Positions 43,465-44,209 of a stretch of 44,209 nt of DNA are shown piece after piece. The first letter of the stretch is position 1, and the number at the start of each line of letters is the position of its first letter. The notes beneath the pieces are model-generated. The model did not search any database. It saw only the letters and a list, made by a program, of their open reading frames with translations, and was not told the DNA's origin. Where the stretch lies: contig JACZKP010000155.1 in assembly GCA_014860005.1 (NCBI GenBank), positions 1 to 44,209 of the forward strand. Direction: 5' to 3'. A program made the position numbers and the translations under genes. This stretch comes from Verrucomicrobiota bacterium. GTDB lineage: Bacteria > Verrucomicrobiota > Verrucomicrobiae > Limisphaerales > UBA11358.

Positions 43465-44209
43465 TCACCTGAGTTGATGACCCGTGAGCACCACCGCGAT
43501 TTTCTTGCGCAGTTCGGCGTTGATTTCCTCCACGGCGCGATAACCGTCAATGATGTGAAAGTCGTAGGTTCGCTGCAGTTGTTTGAATTGTTGCGCCATC
43601 ATCGCCTGGTATCTTAGGAAACTGTCAAAGATGTCGCGTTCCAGACCCAGGTCCATGCCGCTCTCCCAGTAATCGAGTGAGGAATACTTGGCAAAGGCGC
43701 GCTGGACGAGTTCCTCGGGCGCGACGTTCAAGTAGAAAACCGCGTCGGGCACCAGGGCCATGCCGTAAAGATTCTTCAGCCATTCCTCATCCATGCCGCG
43801 GGCCAGGTCGCGCGCCATGAGGGTGTAGATGTAACGGTCGGCCAGCACCATCTGCCCCGCGCGCAAAGCCGGCAGGATGATGTTTTCGAGTTGGTCGGCG
43901 AAGTCCGTGGCGTAAAACAGGCTGAGGGTGGTGTGGCTGAGAATGTTGCCCTGCTGCGCCCGGTTCAATTCCTCGCTTACCAGGGTGGAGCGCTTCAGGC
44001 CCACCTGAATGGTGGAGTGGCCGCTGCCCTCCAGCCACTCGACCAGCCAGCGGATTTGCGTGGAGCGGCCCGAACCGTCCGCGCCTTCCACGACGATGAG
44101 TTTGCCCGCCAGTTTGTTCACGTCCACGCCCGGAATCCCGTGGCCATAAAAACGGCGCGGCGTACGGGGCGGAACAATGATCCGCGTGACTTCGCGGGGA
44201 CTTTTCTTT
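43465..44209 (-). CDS. Thymidylate-kinase-like P-loop protein (5' end outside window)
   Basis: A P-loop kinase of the dTMP kinase family: P-loop VEGADGSGRSTQ, the LID/DR motif ADRYIYTLMARD, and the sequence AVFYLNVAPEELVQRA for the nucleotide-base region. A GTG at 44127 would give 220 residues, but the frame remains open to the window edge and encodes RIIVPPRTPRRFYGHGIPGVDVNKLAGKL in two readable parts, which looks like real protein. I therefore treat the gene as truncated at its 5' end, with at least 27 more residues. DR-box and LID differ enough from Tmk that the substrate may not be dTMP. It precedes the ROK kinase gene by 7 bp. Confidence 0.8.
   Translation of the reverse strand, partial: KKSPREVTRIIVPPRTPRRFYGHGIPGVDVNKLAGKLIVVEGADGSGRSTQIRWLVEWLEGSGHSTIQVGLKRSTLVSEELNRAQQGNILSHTTLSLFYATDFADQLENIILPALRAGQMVLADRYIYTLMARDLARGMDEEWLKNLYGMALVPDAVFYLNVAPEELVQRAFAKYSSLDYWESGMDLGLERDIFDSFLRYQAMMAQQFKQLQRTYDFHIIDGYRAVEEINAELRKKIAVVLTGHQLR

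Overview
The window is a G+C-rich bacterial chromosome segment with no RNA genes, CRISPR arrays, phage or insertion-sequence transposases that I can see. The best guess for the host is a soil or freshwater Verrucomicrobiota of the Pedosphaera/Limisphaerales type. Grounds for this are secreted proteins ending in a 'YVIQASTDLTSWT' type C-terminal domain, Gly-rich secreted proteins with EF-hands, and many short palindromic repeats, some inside genes. The lineage is an inference, not a measured result.

Layout. 1-2708 (minus): a VTC-type polyphosphate polymerase, a DUF4956 membrane protein and a CotH-like secreted kinase, truncated at the left edge. They diverge from an OmpR-type response regulator and histidine kinase (2881-5174). 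The shared promoter region carries two oppositely oriented pairs of 11-bp-spaced direct repeats. 5296-7296: clpP-clpX. 7377-10910: class III aminotransferase, rsmA, AAA ATPase and NUDIX hydrolase, each joined by a 4-bp ATGA overlap. 10911-11465: a gene-free nest of palindromic repeats. 11466-13340: queE and an SGNH hydrolase. 13452-17011 (plus): glutamate dehydrogenase, a small lipoprotein, a zinc alcohol dehydrogenase and a YqaA/VTT membrane protein.

17112-30313 (minus) is the metabolic core. From promoter-proximal end: a 5S/PycB-like carboxyltransferase, methylmalonyl-CoA mutase small and large subunits, the MeaB chaperone, methylmalonyl-CoA epimerase, a 12S/MmdA carboxyltransferase, a small OadG/MmdD-like protein, a separate biotin carrier protein, BirA, and an acyl-CoA:carboxylate CoA-transferase. 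Together these could interconvert pyruvate plus methylmalonyl-CoA with oxaloacetate plus propionyl-CoA, and succinyl-CoA with methylmalonyl-CoA, i.e. a Wood-Werkman style propionate/succinate route with its own biotin ligase. Several junctions in this operon hold different hairpin-forming repeats.

30702-33594 (plus): guaA and an LVIVD-repeat secreted protein. 33776-42134 (minus): a large secreted repeat protein and a four-gene TolC/HlyD/MacB tripartite efflux operon. 42477-44209 (minus): a ROK sugar kinase and a thymidylate-kinase-like protein that runs off the right edge.

The most unusual feature is the in-frame invasion of coding genes by palindromic or heptameric repeats (queE, the aminotransferase, probably birA), resembling the palindromic elements known from Rickettsia. 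Next in interest are the VTC-DUF4956-CotH locus with its divergent two-component system and the self-contained transcarboxylase/mutase operon.
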